Under the pieces are notes generated by a model. That model saw nothing but the letters and a program-made list of their open reading frames with translations. It made no database searches and had not been told where the DNA came from. The position numbers and the translations under genes are program-made. A DNA stretch of 64,000 nucleotides from a virus. Numbering within the stretch: position 1 is the first letter of the stretch; every line of letters starts with the position of its first letter. The stretch is taken from the IMG/VR virus record IMGVR_UViG_3300028394_000045, positions 87,645-151,644 of that record; one strand, 5' to 3'. Below, one piece after another: positions 19,193 through 28,167 of this stretch.

Positions 19193-21199
19193 ATGGCATA
19201 CACAATCAATCTAACTAACGGTACAATTTTTGCTACTGTCGCAGATGGTACCGTTAATACCGCTAGTAGCATGACACTGGTAGGTAAAAACTACGCCGGC
19301 TACGGTGAATTTCTAGACGAAAACTTTATCCACTTGCTGGAAAATGCTGCAAATACCACTGCACCAGGTGCACCGCTCACTGGGCAATTATGGTGGGACA
19401 GCACCAACGCATTGATGAAAGTGTACAACGGTACAGCTTTCAAGGTCATGACCGGATCTACCAGCGCATCCAGCGCACCCAGCAATGTTATCACAGGCGA
19501 CCTATGGTGGGACACAACCAATTCGCAATTGAAAGTTTACAACGGCGCTTCCTGGACTGTGGTCGGCCCAGCCTACACTTCTGCTGAAGGAACAGCAGGT
19601 GCTATTCCAGAAACGATCACTGATTCGGGCGCTACTCCTCACTATGTGACCAGCTTGTATGTGAACAATACCAGAGTGGCCATCGTCAGCAAGGATTCCA
19701 GTTTTACCCCATCCTCGCCTACCGTTACCACATTCCCTACCATATACAATGGTATTACACTGTATAACACTGGTTCTCCTGTGTTTGCAGGCACAGTGAC
19801 CAATGCAGCATTGTTGGATAACTTGGACAGTACTGACTTCATGCGCGCCACGGCCAACACATCCACTACCGGCACATTGGCTGTGCTAAACAATTTTGGG
19901 CTTACTGTGGGTGCTGCTAACGTATTTGCAGTGAATACCACCACCACTGATGCCAATATCAAGAGTGCAATCTCCGGCGGCAACTTGGTGATCCAGGCCA
20001 ACGTGGGCGGCACAACTTATAACGTAGCTCAAGCAGTTGGTGCCAATGGTACGTTTGCTGTGTCAAATGCCATGACTGCTGGCACTACAATTTCTGCTAC
20101 AGGCAACATCACAGGTGGTAATCTACGAACTGCTGCGCAGGTTAGTGCAACTGGTAACGTAACTGGTGGAAATATTATTTCTGTTGCTGCGGTGTCGGGT
20201 GTATCACTGGTATCTTCGGGCAACGTGGATAGCGGCAACTTGCGCACCAGCGGATTGATCTCAGCGGCAGGCAATATTACTGCCGCAGCTAATGTGGCAG
20301 GCACTTTCTTCCTGGGCAACGGTAGTCAATTGACCGGTCTAAGTCTGGGTGTTAGTGTTACCAAGTTTGTTAATGGCACCAGCGAAGGTAATGTGGGTGC
20401 TACCAACGGCAACATCAACTTTAACGTGGCTGGTGTAAGCAATGTGGTAGTGATTGATACCACCACTTTGTATGCCAATGTACTGAGCGCACAGAGCATC
20501 ACCAAATCTGGATCCAACGCCGTTGGTAATATTGGATCCAGCACCAGCTTCTTCAACACTGTGTTTGGTAACATTTACAATGGCAGTATCCTCAGTGTAA
20601 CAGGTACCGTAACTGCTGCCGGGGCAGTATTGTCAGGGAACGTCAGTGCTAGCGGTTATCAAGGAACCACACTTTCGGTGACTGGCAATATCACCGGCGC
20701 CAACATAAGTACGTCTAGCATCGCCAAAACTGGCAGCAATGCAGTGGGCAACATCGGTAGTTCTAGCAATTACTTCAATCAAGTGTTTGCCACAGCTACC
20801 ACAGCTTTATATGCTGACGTTGCTGAACGCTTTGCAGCCGATGATGTATTAGAACCGGGCACAGTGGTCGAATTAGGTGGAACCCAAGAGATCACTAGAT
20901 CTGTTGTGGATCTAAGTGAAAATGTTTTTGGTGTTATCAGCACAAACCCAGCATACACCATGAATGGCGGAGCAGGAGAAGATTCCACTCACCCCAAAGT
21001 GGCCATGACCGGACGTGTTCCAGTCAAGGTTGTTGGCGTTATCCGCAAAGGCGATCGATTGGTTTCTGCAGGCGCTGGCCTGGCAAGAGCAGCAAAAACA
21101 GGGGAAGCTACGGCATTCAATGTAATTGGAAGAAGTCTGGTTGACAAACACACCCAGGATTCAGGTACAATTGAAGCCATAGTAACCATCAAGAACTAA
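19193..21199 (+). CDS. Tail fibre protein with peptidase-G2-like C-terminal domain, 668 residues
   Basis: The N-terminus has two phage-fibre modules of the type G(Q/D)LWWDxTNxxxKVYNG at about residues 63-84 and 100-122. Residues about 300-500 are a low-complexity repetitive shaft with recurring SATGN(I/V)TGGN units, expected of a trimeric beta-helical fibre. The last 130 residues (YADVAERFAADDVLEPGTVV, then NVFGVISTNPAY) resemble the peptidase G2 / intramolecular chaperone domain found at fibre ends, which trimerises the fibre and in some phages is cleaved off. A late promoter octamer precedes the gene. Likely role: long or side fibre in host recognition; receptor unknown. Confidence 0.75.
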   Translation: MAYTINLTNGTIFATVADGTVNTASSMTLVGKNYAGYGEFLDENFIHLLENAANTTAPGAPLTGQLWWDSTNALMKVYNGTAFKVMTGSTSASSAPSNVITGDLWWDTTNSQLKVYNGASWTVVGPAYTSAEGTAGAIPETITDSGATPHYVTSLYVNNTRVAIVSKDSSFTPSSPTVTTFPTIYNGITLYNTGSPVFAGTVTNAALLDNLDSTDFMRATANTSTTGTLAVLNNFGLTVGAANVFAVNTTTTDANIKSAISGGNLVIQANVGGTTYNVAQAVGANGTFAVSNAMTAGTTISATGNITGGNLRTAAQVSATGNVTGGNIISVAAVSGVSLVSSGNVDSGNLRTSGLISAAGNITAAANVAGTFFLGNGSQLTGLSLGVSVTKFVNGTSEGNVGATNGNINFNVAGVSNVVVIDTTTLYANVLSAQSITKSGSNAVGNIGSSTSFFNTVFGNIYNGSILSVTGTVTAAGAVLSGNVSASGYQGTTLSVTGNITGANISTSSIAKTGSNAVGNIGSSSNYFNQVFATATTALYADVAERFAADDVLEPGTVVELGGTQEITRSVVDLSENVFGVISTNPAYTMNGGAGEDSTHPKVAMTGRVPVKVVGVIRKGDRLVSAGAGLARAAKTGEATAFNVIGRSLVDKHTQDSGTIEAIVTIKN

Positions 21200-21213
21200 A
21201 CAGGAACTGACCA

Positions 21214-22179
21214 ATGACTTATTCATCAGGTGGATTAATTCAAGCAACAGACTATAATGGTTTTGTTAGCACAACGGCCAATGCTAATATCAATGATGTT
21301 TGGAATACTGCGTATGGGCAAACTGCGTTAGCCACAGTGGCTGCTGCCGGCACAGTATCTGCCACCCAATGGGCCAGTCTGGTCAATACTTTGAGCAGTC
21401 TAGGAAGCCATACCAATACGACTCTTACCGCAAGGTCGGCCCCCACTGCTGGTAGTACAATCAGTGTGCTAGCAGCAGTCAACACCGATCTTACCAATGT
21501 TACCACCAACAGATACAATGCAGTTTCACAAGGCACGCAATACACTGGGTGGACCGGTACCAACTCTAAGACAGGCGGTACATCGGGTGCAGCATGGACC
21601 ATAACATTTACAAACACAGTGACATTCTCCAGTGCTGCGGCTGCCGGATATTTTTTCAACGCCGGTGGCACTATCAAAATTCAAGTAGCCAAATCTAGTA
21701 CCGGGCTCACCGGCGATCCACCGTGGAATGACTTGTCCAGCACACTATGCGGTGCCATTTATCTTACCGCTGGTGCAGCATCAGCCACCATCGCTGGTAC
21801 AGCATACACAGGTACAACCAAGATCGGCGGGACAGGAACCCCGGCAATTTTATCAACTGGAACTGGATGGAATCAACTTGCATCTGGTGCTGCTGCCACA
21901 ATCGTTTACAAACAATTTTCTGCAACTGCACCATATACCACTGACTTTATCCAACACAGTTTGGCCAAAGATGCAACTGGGTCTGTTCTCACCATCACAA
22001 CCCTTTGGTCTGCCAACGATTCTGGCCCCGGAGATCCTGACCCAATATCAGGCGGAACTGCTGCCAGTGGCGCCACTCCAGGAACTGCACCTTGTACCAT
22101 TGTCACATACTTTCCCCCAGAAACAACATATCTTTCTAATACATGGGGAACTCCAACAGTGACTGCCACCACTGTCTGA
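21214..22179 (+). CDS. Fibre-associated virion protein, 321 residues
   Basis: The gene follows the fibre by 14 bases and ends just before a terminator, so it is the last gene of the structural block. It starts with an alpha-helical segment (YNGFVSTTANANINDVWNTA) and then becomes Gly/Ala/Thr/Ser-rich beta-structure, ending in a proline-containing segment near TYFPPETTYLSNTWGTPTVT. I do not recognise an enzyme or a named family, though similar proteins are common beside phage fibres. It could be a fibre tip, chaperone or connector. There is no signal peptide and no coiled coil strong enough to call. Confidence 0.55.
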   Translation: MTYSSGGLIQATDYNGFVSTTANANINDVWNTAYGQTALATVAAAGTVSATQWASLVNTLSSLGSHTNTTLTARSAPTAGSTISVLAAVNTDLTNVTTNRYNAVSQGTQYTGWTGTNSKTGGTSGAAWTITFTNTVTFSSAAAAGYFFNAGGTIKIQVAKSSTGLTGDPPWNDLSSTLCGAIYLTAGAASATIAGTAYTGTTKIGGTGTPAILSTGTGWNQLASGAAATIVYKQFSATAPYTTDFIQHSLAKDATGSVLTITTLWSANDSGPGDPDPISGGTAASGATPGTAPCTIVTYFPPETTYLSNTWGTPTVTATTV

Positions 22180-22181
22180 TC

Positions 22182-22209
22182 GTAAAGGGTCCAAAAACCC
22201 TTTACTTTT
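22182..22209 (+). terminator. Rho-independent terminator ending the structural block
   Basis: A perfect 9-bp stem (GTAAAGGGT / ACCCTTTAC, 22182-22190 with 22197-22205) with a 6-base loop is followed by TTTT. It begins 3 bases after the last virion gene and separates the structural operon from the modification operon. Confidence 0.8.
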
Positions 22210-22229
22210 GATTGCATATCGTGTAATAT
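22201..22229 (+). promoter_or_regulatory. Probable sigma-70 promoter for the modification operon
   Basis: TTTACT at 22201-22206, a 17-bp spacer and TAATAT at 22224-22229 form a moderate sigma-70 match directly behind the terminator, whose right arm it shares. Exactly six bases separate the -10 from the ATG at 22236, so the first mRNA base would be the A of the start codon. No Shine-Dalgarno lies between, the same arrangement as at 57647 and 58247. Confidence 0.4.
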
Positions 22230-22235
22230 GCACAT

Positions 22236-22541
22236 ATGGACACAGAAAGTTTAATCTCACATGCCCGCTCTAGATTCAATCACGAATCTGCTAGACGCTT
22301 GCTTAAAGAAAAATATGAGGCTCGGATGCTGTTTGCCCACGCCGGTGGTATGTGGCGCGCTGGTCCTGAACTCTTGGTATTACTGGCCACTGTGCCACCT
22401 GGTGACGCAGTAATATTAGACTTGTACGAAACACCAGTAAAAATCAATCCTGAACAACTGAGACTCATGGCCATGCAACACTGGCAAGAACAGATGAATG
22501 CCTGGTTAGTAGAACATGATGAGTTAAGCAAAAAACGATGA
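22236..22541 (+). CDS. Conserved phage-type protein of unknown function, 101 residues
   Basis: This is the first gene of the long plus-strand operon. The protein is compact and soluble-looking: a basic helical N-terminus (ARRLLKEKYEARMLFAHAGG), a central hydrophobic stretch (PELLVLLATVPPGDAVILDL) and a charged C-terminal helix. It resembles small conserved proteins of T4-like cyanophages by general pattern, but I cannot assign a function. It has no visible ribosome site and a promoter -10 six bases upstream (leaderless candidate). Its stop overlaps the next start as ATGA. Confidence 0.6.
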   Translation: MDTESLISHARSRFNHESARRLLKEKYEARMLFAHAGGMWRAGPELLVLLATVPPGDAVILDLYETPVKINPEQLRLMAMQHWQEQMNAWLVEHDELSKKR

Positions 22542-23377
22542 CCACTGGTGCATTGATATTTGCGTTCAATAATGAAAAAACTGACTATATAGCCATGGCA
22601 GCTTGGTCGGCACGAAACATACACAGACATCTTGAGATTCCGGTAGCAGTGGTCACTGACTATGAATACCATGCAGATCTGTCAGTATTCGATCAAGTGA
22701 TCTTTTCAGAGTCCAGCTCAGGTGGCTCAAGGAATTTTGAAGATTACCAAGCAACCGTGACCTGGCACAACGCCGGCAGACCCGATGCATACCATCTCAC
22801 ACCCTGGCACAATACTCTATTATTGGATGCTGACTACATAGTGGCCAGCGACAATTTACGTGGCATCTGTAGCAACGGTAGAGATCTGCAGGCCTACGCA
22901 AGGTCTGTGGATGTGCATGGAAGGCAAGACCTAGATTGGTTTGGAAATCCGTTGATGCCCATGTCATGGGCCACGGTGGTGCAATTTCAAAAATGCCCAC
23001 AGGCCAAATACATATTTGATTGCATGAACATGATCAAACAGCACTGGCAGCATTACAGAGATATCTACCATATTCACAGCAGCACATACCGCAATGATTA
23101 CTCACTGAGCATGGCCATGAACATCGTGAATGGGCATGTGCTACCCCACAATGCAATCTTGGGTGCATTGACCAATGTGTATCCCAGTGACACACTGACA
23201 CAAACGCAGGAAGATTGCTATCGTATCACATGGACAGATTCAGCTGGAAAGAAACACCATGTGGATCTAGCCAATCAGGATCTGCATGCCATGGGCAAAA
23301 GAGATTTAGAGGTCATAGTTGAAAGTCATAGAAGAGCAAGGCTATCTCATAGCAGCCTGGAACTCGCCCACGGTTGA
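22538..23377 (+). CDS. GT-A-like glycosyltransferase-family protein, 279 residues
   Basis: The start overlaps the previous stop (ATGA). The N-terminus GALIFAFNNEKTDYIAMA, a VVTD strand near residue 40 and LLLDADY (D97-A-D99, a DxD-like metal/nucleotide-sugar motif) have the layout of GT8-like GT-A transferases. The remaining 150 residues are aromatic and His-rich (QHWQHYRDIYHIHSSTYRND). The next gene is a shorter relative with the same N-terminal layout. Role inferred: transfer or handling of a nucleotide-activated sugar in the modification pathway. Substrate cannot be told, and the family is assigned by motif layout only. Confidence 0.55.
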   Translation: MTTGALIFAFNNEKTDYIAMAAWSARNIHRHLEIPVAVVTDYEYHADLSVFDQVIFSESSSGGSRNFEDYQATVTWHNAGRPDAYHLTPWHNTLLLDADYIVASDNLRGICSNGRDLQAYARSVDVHGRQDLDWFGNPLMPMSWATVVQFQKCPQAKYIFDCMNMIKQHWQHYRDIYHIHSSTYRNDYSLSMAMNIVNGHVLPHNAILGALTNVYPSDTLTQTQEDCYRITWTDSAGKKHHVDLANQDLHAMGKRDLEVIVESHRRARLSHSSLELAHG

Positions 23378-24092
23378 TTACTTCAACTGCGCGAAGTCAC
23401 TGGCACAAACACTCAAGCACTGGCATCCTGATGCCAGGGTGTGCTTGGTCACGGATCAAGATGTCACAGATACTGTATTTGATCATGTGCGTGTGATCAC
23501 ACGAGTCAATCTTGACAATGCCTACGCAGATGATTGGCAAGTGTTCTATCAATCTCCATTCCGAGAAACCATCAAACTGGAAGCCGACATGTGGATCACC
23601 AGTTCAATCGATCACTGGTGGAACCTGTTCCGCAAGCGTGATCTGGTGATCAGCACAGGTTGCAGAACCTGGCAAGATCGGGCCAGCCCAGCAAGAAATT
23701 ATCGCCGAGTGTTTGATGCAAACAACTTGCCCGATGTGTATAACGCTATCACTTACTGGAGACTGAGCCCAACTGCAAAAGAGTTCTTTGGGCTGGTGCG
23801 TAACATATTCGAGCATTGGGCAGAGTACCGCAAACTACTGAAGTTTCCAGAAGATGTGCCATCAACTGATCTTGTGTATGCTGTGGCAGCACACATAATA
23901 GGACCCGAATCAGTGACTTTGCCGTTTGCTACATATCCCCGGATAGTGCATATGAAACGGCATCATGCTGGTACCCAAACAGAAAACTGGACCAAAGAGC
24001 TGATCTGGGAATGGGATCGAGGAAATCTGCGTGTTCAGACCCTAGCACAATCAGGAGCATTTCACTATCATGTCAAACCAACCCTTAACTGA
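23319..24092 (+). CDS. GT-A-like glycosyltransferase-family protein, paralogue of the preceding gene, 257 residues
   Basis: It overlaps the previous gene by 59 bases, but the chosen start is supported because GYLIAAWNSPTVDYFNCA aligns with the first strand of the paralogue, followed by CLVTD and LEAD (E88-A-D90) where the paralogue has DAD. The variant acid motif (ExD) may mean altered metal use or an inactive partner. The C-terminal half contains PEDVPSTDLVYAVAAHIIGP, a plausible acceptor-side region. No membrane segment is present. It is placed in a run of glycosyltransferase-like genes, so a sugar-transfer role is inferred; activity is uncertain. Confidence 0.5.
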   Translation: MKVIEEQGYLIAAWNSPTVDYFNCAKSLAQTLKHWHPDARVCLVTDQDVTDTVFDHVRVITRVNLDNAYADDWQVFYQSPFRETIKLEADMWITSSIDHWWNLFRKRDLVISTGCRTWQDRASPARNYRRVFDANNLPDVYNAITYWRLSPTAKEFFGLVRNIFEHWAEYRKLLKFPEDVPSTDLVYAVAAHIIGPESVTLPFATYPRIVHMKRHHAGTQTENWTKELIWEWDRGNLRVQTLAQSGAFHYHVKPTLN

Positions 24093-24420
24093 AGAACAAT
24101 TCTGGGCTGCATTGTATGCAATGCCCGAGCCTCGACCGGTGTTCTTTAGATTGTACCACGACGATCAAGGACGTATATTATTCTACAGCATGGAAGATGT
24201 TCCAGGTACATATATTGAGATTGATGCCGAGACTTTTGCGCGGTCCTACACCAACATGAGAGTGAAGGATGGAAAGTTGATTGAAATAGCACGGACCACC
24301 AGTGTAAAACTCATTCCCGGAGACACTGGCACACCTTGTGATCCTACTGATGTGAGCATAGTGGTGTCAGAACAACAACCCACTACCAAATGGAGCAAAA
24401 GAACATATGAATCAAATTGA
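24070..24420 (+). CDS. Conserved hypothetical protein, 116 residues
   Basis: It overlaps the preceding gene by 23 bases and the next by 14, so it is embedded in the operon. The protein is acidic with several beta-strands (RPVFFRLYHDDQGRILFYSM, then a DVPGTYIEIDAETFARSY segment), suggesting a small beta-sandwich or ligand-binding fold. I see no catalytic motif, cysteine cluster or signal peptide. Similar small proteins occur in marine phage glycosyltransferase clusters in my recollection, but no function is established. It could be an accessory subunit of a neighbouring transferase (inference). Confidence 0.5.
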   Translation: MSNQPLTEEQFWAALYAMPEPRPVFFRLYHDDQGRILFYSMEDVPGTYIEIDAETFARSYTNMRVKDGKLIEIARTTSVKLIPGDTGTPCDPTDVSIVVSEQQPTTKWSKRTYESN

Positions 24421-25330
24421 TATAGCAGACTTAGATTGTATCTATCTCACCTACGACGAGCCACAACGTGAAGAGTTTTGGGTAAAGATAAAAAACATGA
24501 TCCCGTGGGCCAAGCGTGTGGATGGCATCAAAGGATCGGACGCAGCACACAAAGCCGCTGCCGCAGCCAGTGATACCGAGCGTTTCATCCTGGTAGATGG
24601 TGACAACTTGCCATCCGCAGATTTCTTCAACAAGACATTGCAATTCCCCACAGCTGACTATGAACGAGCAGTGTTCCGGTGGCGTGCCAGAAATCATGTG
24701 AATGGACTCATGTACGGCAACGGCGGCATCAGCTCATGGACACGTGAATTTGCAAATGCCATGCGTACCCATGAAGCCACCGACGGCCGCACAGAAACAC
24801 AAGTGGAGTTTTGCTTTGATCCGTTGTACTGGGCCATGCATGATTGCTACAGCACAACCTACCCGGCTCAATCGCCATTCCATGCATGGCGCGCTGGATT
24901 CCGCGAAGGTGTAAAGATGTGTTTGAACAAAGGTGCCCGGCCTACTGTTGAAGAATTCAAGAATCAAGTGTTGAGAAATCTCGACCATTTGACCATATGG
25001 CATAATATTGGTTCGGACGTGGAAAATGGAGAGTGGTGCATGGCTGGTTCCAGACAAGGTACCTACATGACCATGCTGACCAATTGGGATCATACGTTGG
25101 TTCAAGATTTTGATGCGTTAGCTGAAATTTGGGAAACCGTGAAAGATGTCCAACCACGCATACTAAGTAACCAGTTAGGTCCTGAGATTGGTACTCAATT
25201 GGACTTGCCAATGGCCATCCTAGAGGCTGAACAGAGTGCGTTTTTCAAATATCACTATCGATCAAATTGGCATAACCGTGGTGCCATGGTTCGAGAGATA
25301 GATGTAATACGCCAGCAAGAAGGATGGTGA
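24407..25330 (+). CDS. Glycosyltransferase-like protein, homologous to the C-terminus of the 737-aa repeat protein
   Basis: 307 residues. The segment GIKGSDAAHKAAAAASDTER, then FILVDGDNLPSADFF and RNHVNGLMYGNGGISSW, aligns with GVTGREAAYKAAAELSTTPW ... RNPVNDLEYGAMNINLY of the protein ending at 43947, so the two share a domain. GDN after a hydrophobic strand is a plausible GT-A metal site. The gene is tightly packed in the operon and ends one base before the next gene's start. I infer a nucleotide-sugar transferase; no substrate can be named. The pair of related domains on opposite sides of the island supports one shared pathway. Confidence 0.5.
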   Translation: MNQIDIADLDCIYLTYDEPQREEFWVKIKNMIPWAKRVDGIKGSDAAHKAAAAASDTERFILVDGDNLPSADFFNKTLQFPTADYERAVFRWRARNHVNGLMYGNGGISSWTREFANAMRTHEATDGRTETQVEFCFDPLYWAMHDCYSTTYPAQSPFHAWRAGFREGVKMCLNKGARPTVEEFKNQVLRNLDHLTIWHNIGSDVENGEWCMAGSRQGTYMTMLTNWDHTLVQDFDALAEIWETVKDVQPRILSNQLGPEIGTQLDLPMAILEAEQSAFFKYHYRSNWHNRGAMVREIDVIRQQEGW

Positions 25331-25331
25331 T

Positions 25332-25856
25332 ATGCTTAAAATAATCAATTTAGATTATGATTTTTCAAAGATTTTGTCTGCTGACTATGCTCAACATGAA
25401 GGTAGCTGTATCAGCCACCAGGTTTATGAACTAACAGATATCCATGATCGGTATGGAGGATTTCCTACTACCTATTGTTATGAAAATACCAAAATACATC
25501 AACTATGGTGGGAAAAAGACGATGTTGATTTTGTAGAGATTGGGCGACAATTAGGAATGGAAGTAATTACGGTCAGCAGTATTTCTCAGCCACCGGGATG
25601 TGTGATACCGCTACACCGAGATACCTTTTATCAAATCAACAAACAATATCCGGATAGAACAGAACCCAAAGTCCGTGCCAACATTTATCTTGAAGATTGG
25701 AAACTAGGACATTTTCTTCAATACGATGATGAGATAAGTGTTAAATGGAATGCAGGCGACGGACTATTGTGGGACTCTTCCCACTTGCATCTATCAGCCA
25801 ATGCAGGCATGCAAAACAAGTACACATTACAAGTATCGGGATTTCTAATAGAATGA
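25332..25856 (+). CDS. HxD...H oxygenase-like protein (2OG-Fe(II) or aspartyl hydroxylase fold), 174 residues
   Basis: The central region has PPGCVIPLHRDTFYQIN with H95 and D97. A strand RANIYLEDWKLGHF follows, then WNAGDGLLWDSSHLHLSANA with H151/H153, matching the HxD...H iron-binding pattern of double-stranded beta-helix oxygenases, especially the aspartyl/asparaginyl hydroxylase-like group common in phages. Predicted reaction: Fe(II)/2-oxoglutarate-dependent hydroxylation or related oxidation; substrate unknown. It sits between two glycosyltransferase-like genes and overlaps the next start (ATGA at 25853). Two more HxD...H proteins lie at 59.5-60.6 kb. Confidence 0.6.
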   Translation: MLKIINLDYDFSKILSADYAQHEGSCISHQVYELTDIHDRYGGFPTTYCYENTKIHQLWWEKDDVDFVEIGRQLGMEVITVSSISQPPGCVIPLHRDTFYQINKQYPDRTEPKVRANIYLEDWKLGHFLQYDDEISVKWNAGDGLLWDSSHLHLSANAGMQNKYTLQVSGFLIE

Positions 25857-26800
25857 GATTTAAAATTATTCCAGCTGATACTTTTATCTGGAATCTGTCA
25901 GAGTTGGTTGATTTTTTAATAGAATATCAAAATCAAGACATTGTTATAATCAATGGCACCGAAGGATGCTGTTCGACCACCATTGGGTTATATAAGTGGT
26001 TGGATAAATTTAAATTTAGTAATGTTACCATAGAAACCGGTAACATATTGGAAAGTCATAATCAATACAAAGTTTCCTATACGGCCCCGTGGAAATTTCT
26101 CGACATAGCAAGACCGATTGATCGGGCTCATCATATATGGAATCGTCAATCGATATTTGGGACGTTATATGGTCGCCCGCTATGGCATAGAATAGGTATT
26201 GCATCCCATCTACTATCGTCGCATAAGTCTATCAGTGAGATTGGTTGTTTGATTAATCCTGCAGATTCAGACCAACGAGAACTATTTGAAATTCTAGAAT
26301 TGTGGAAATATGATCCTAATAGCTTAATTAAATTTTCTAATGTGTTTTCTCAGTTTCCGTGCTACCATCAAGATGTTGATCAATACACACCTGGTGCAAC
26401 ACTAACTGACGGATTTGTTAAACAAACGGAAAGAGTATACAAGAATTTCTTCATTGACATAGTGGCAGAAACTTACACTAGCGGTAATTCTTTTTTCATA
26501 ACTGAAAAAACAGTACGTCCCATGCTGCTGAAAAAACCATTGATTTTAATGGGTGCAAAAGATTGCCTAAATTATCTAAGGCAAATGGGATTCAGAACAT
26601 TCGGCGATTTTTGGGACGAAACATATGATGGGTATGAAGGCCGTGAGAGATATTTGCGTATATTAGATCTAATAGATTGGATCGCAGGGCATAGTCACGA
26701 TCGGTTGGAAACCATGTATTGGGATATGCAATATACATTAGATCACAATTATAATCTACTGATTAATCAGCACTACAACACAGATATAACAAAAATATAA
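25853..26800 (+). CDS. Glycosyltransferase-like protein of the TEKTxKP family (1 of 5), 315 residues
   Basis: An upstream in-frame ATG at 25745 would give a 36-residue extension buried in the preceding gene; the ATG at 25853 overlaps the previous stop as ATGA and is preferred. The C-terminal third holds the shared signature ITEKTVRPMLLKKPLILMG, then NYLRQMGFRTFGDFWDETYD, seen in four other proteins of this window. It resembles the donor-binding end of fucosyltransferase/exostosin-like GT-B enzymes (E-K-...-P...G). The N-terminal half is divergent. Likely sugar transfer with unknown acceptor. The stop shares a base with the start of the first radical SAM gene. Confidence 0.5.
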   Translation: MRFKIIPADTFIWNLSELVDFLIEYQNQDIVIINGTEGCCSTTIGLYKWLDKFKFSNVTIETGNILESHNQYKVSYTAPWKFLDIARPIDRAHHIWNRQSIFGTLYGRPLWHRIGIASHLLSSHKSISEIGCLINPADSDQRELFEILELWKYDPNSLIKFSNVFSQFPCYHQDVDQYTPGATLTDGFVKQTERVYKNFFIDIVAETYTSGNSFFITEKTVRPMLLKKPLILMGAKDCLNYLRQMGFRTFGDFWDETYDGYEGRERYLRILDLIDWIAGHSHDRLETMYWDMQYTLDHNYNLLINQHYNTDITKI

Positions 26801-28167
26801 TGAATAAAAGCAATTTTCTATCATCTGCTGAACAGATGCACCGCGATTTGGGGCCAGCATTGTGCTTGGCCAAATGGAAACAGGTGAGCCTACATTTGCC
26901 CACTGGACTCAATAACAGTTGTTATCATCCACCACTACACACAATTGATCCAGTGGCAATAGCAGTTAATCCTGCGGCTCTGCATAACACTGATCATAAA
27001 AAATCTCAGCGAAAGATAATGTTGCAGCAAGAACGTCCTAAAGAATGTAGTTATTGCTGGAACATGGAAGACCTAGGCCGGCTGAGTGATCGACACTACA
27101 GATCAGGTGAGCCGTGGGCAGCCGTGGATTTTGAACAGATAAAAAATTCGACAGGAGATGAAGATGTTGTTCCCAGTTATGTTGAAGTCAATTTCAATCA
27201 TGCTTGCAATCTGCGGTGCAGTTATTGCAGCCCTCAGTTTAGTAGTTCATGGGCAGATGAAGTGTCTAGACTTGGTGCATATCCTACCCTGGTGCCTCAT
27301 AATGCTCCTGAGCATTTCACTGGGAGCCGTCGCCCTATACCTGCCCGCGAACACAATCCTTATGTAGAAGCATTCTGGTCATGGTGGCCCACTCTGTACC
27401 CTGAACTCAAGCACTTCCGCATGACCGGTGGTGAGCCCTTGATGGATCGCAACACCTATCGAGTGTTTGACTATGTGTTGGATCGCCCCAAGAGTGATTT
27501 ACACCTAGCAGTGACTTCCAACTTTAGTGTAGAGCCGGAACTATCCAGCAAATACTTTGACTACGTTAAAAGATTATGCGACACTGATATTGAACATTTC
27601 ATGCAGTATGTGAGTGTTGATTCGGGCATCGGGCCTCAAGCCGAATACATCCGACATGGATTGGATTTTGAACGCTTACAGAACAATGTGGAAACATATC
27701 TTCGAGATATTCCACATCGCAATAGCCTTACATTTATTGTGACCATGAACAACTTGTCAGTCACAGGATTTCTACCACTGATGAAGTGGATCTTAGAGTT
27801 GAGAAAAACCCATAGCCGAACATATCAGCGTGTGTGGTTTGATACACCTGTGCTGCGACAACCTGCGTGGCAAAGCCTACAGACCCTGCCGGAAAGCTAT
27901 GCTGCAAAGCTAGAACAAGCACGAGACTTCATGTTGGCCAATCTAGAAACAGAATCAGACTCATTCCATGGATTCAAGGACTATGAAGTTCAACGACTGG
28001 AGCGTGACATAGCCTGGATGCGATCAACCGTAAACGCAAGTACCCAAGATCTGGCAGACTTCTATAGATTTTTCACCGAACACGATCGTCGCAGAGGCAC
28101 AGACTTTGAGACCACATTTCCCGAAATGCTCACCTGGTGGCGACAATGCAGCTTACATGCTAGGTAA
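26800..28167 (+). CDS. Radical SAM protein, twitch type (1 of 6), 455 residues
   Basis: C136-NLR-C140-SY-C143 is the CX3CX2C motif that binds the 4Fe-4S cluster cleaving S-adenosylmethionine, followed by FRMTGGEPLMD, the GGEP motif contacting SAM. Upstream, ECSYCWNMED supplies a CxxC pair in the N-terminal region, as in SPASM/twitch proteins that carry an extra cluster. The N-terminal part (CLAKWKQVSLHLPTGLNN, then HNTD.KK) is shared with the gene at 29253, its closest paralogue here. Enzymes of this type oxidise or couple peptides or modify sugars; the substrate cannot be told. It starts on the last base of the previous stop. Length is normal for single-domain plus twitch. Confidence 0.8.
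   Translation: MNKSNFLSSAEQMHRDLGPALCLAKWKQVSLHLPTGLNNSCYHPPLHTIDPVAIAVNPAALHNTDHKKSQRKIMLQQERPKECSYCWNMEDLGRLSDRHYRSGEPWAAVDFEQIKNSTGDEDVVPSYVEVNFNHACNLRCSYCSPQFSSSWADEVSRLGAYPTLVPHNAPEHFTGSRRPIPAREHNPYVEAFWSWWPTLYPELKHFRMTGGEPLMDRNTYRVFDYVLDRPKSDLHLAVTSNFSVEPELSSKYFDYVKRLCDTDIEHFMQYVSVDSGIGPQAEYIRHGLDFERLQNNVETYLRDIPHRNSLTFIVTMNNLSVTGFLPLMKWILELRKTHSRTYQRVWFDTPVLRQPAWQSLQTLPESYAAKLEQARDFMLANLETESDSFHGFKDYEVQRLERDIAWMRSTVNASTQDLADFYRFFTEHDRRRGTDFETTFPEMLTWWRQCSLHAR

Noticed and set aside
20090-20700. Repetitive DNA in the fibre gene considered as a CRISPR or tandem-repeat array
   Set aside because: Units are imperfect, in frame and encode a fibre shaft; there are no regular spacers. No CRISPR array is present in the window.
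25745-25852. 36-residue N-terminal extension of the first TEKTxKP protein
   Set aside because: It is the out-of-frame shadow of the oxygenase-like gene's conserved HxD...H end; the ATGA start at 25853 is better.
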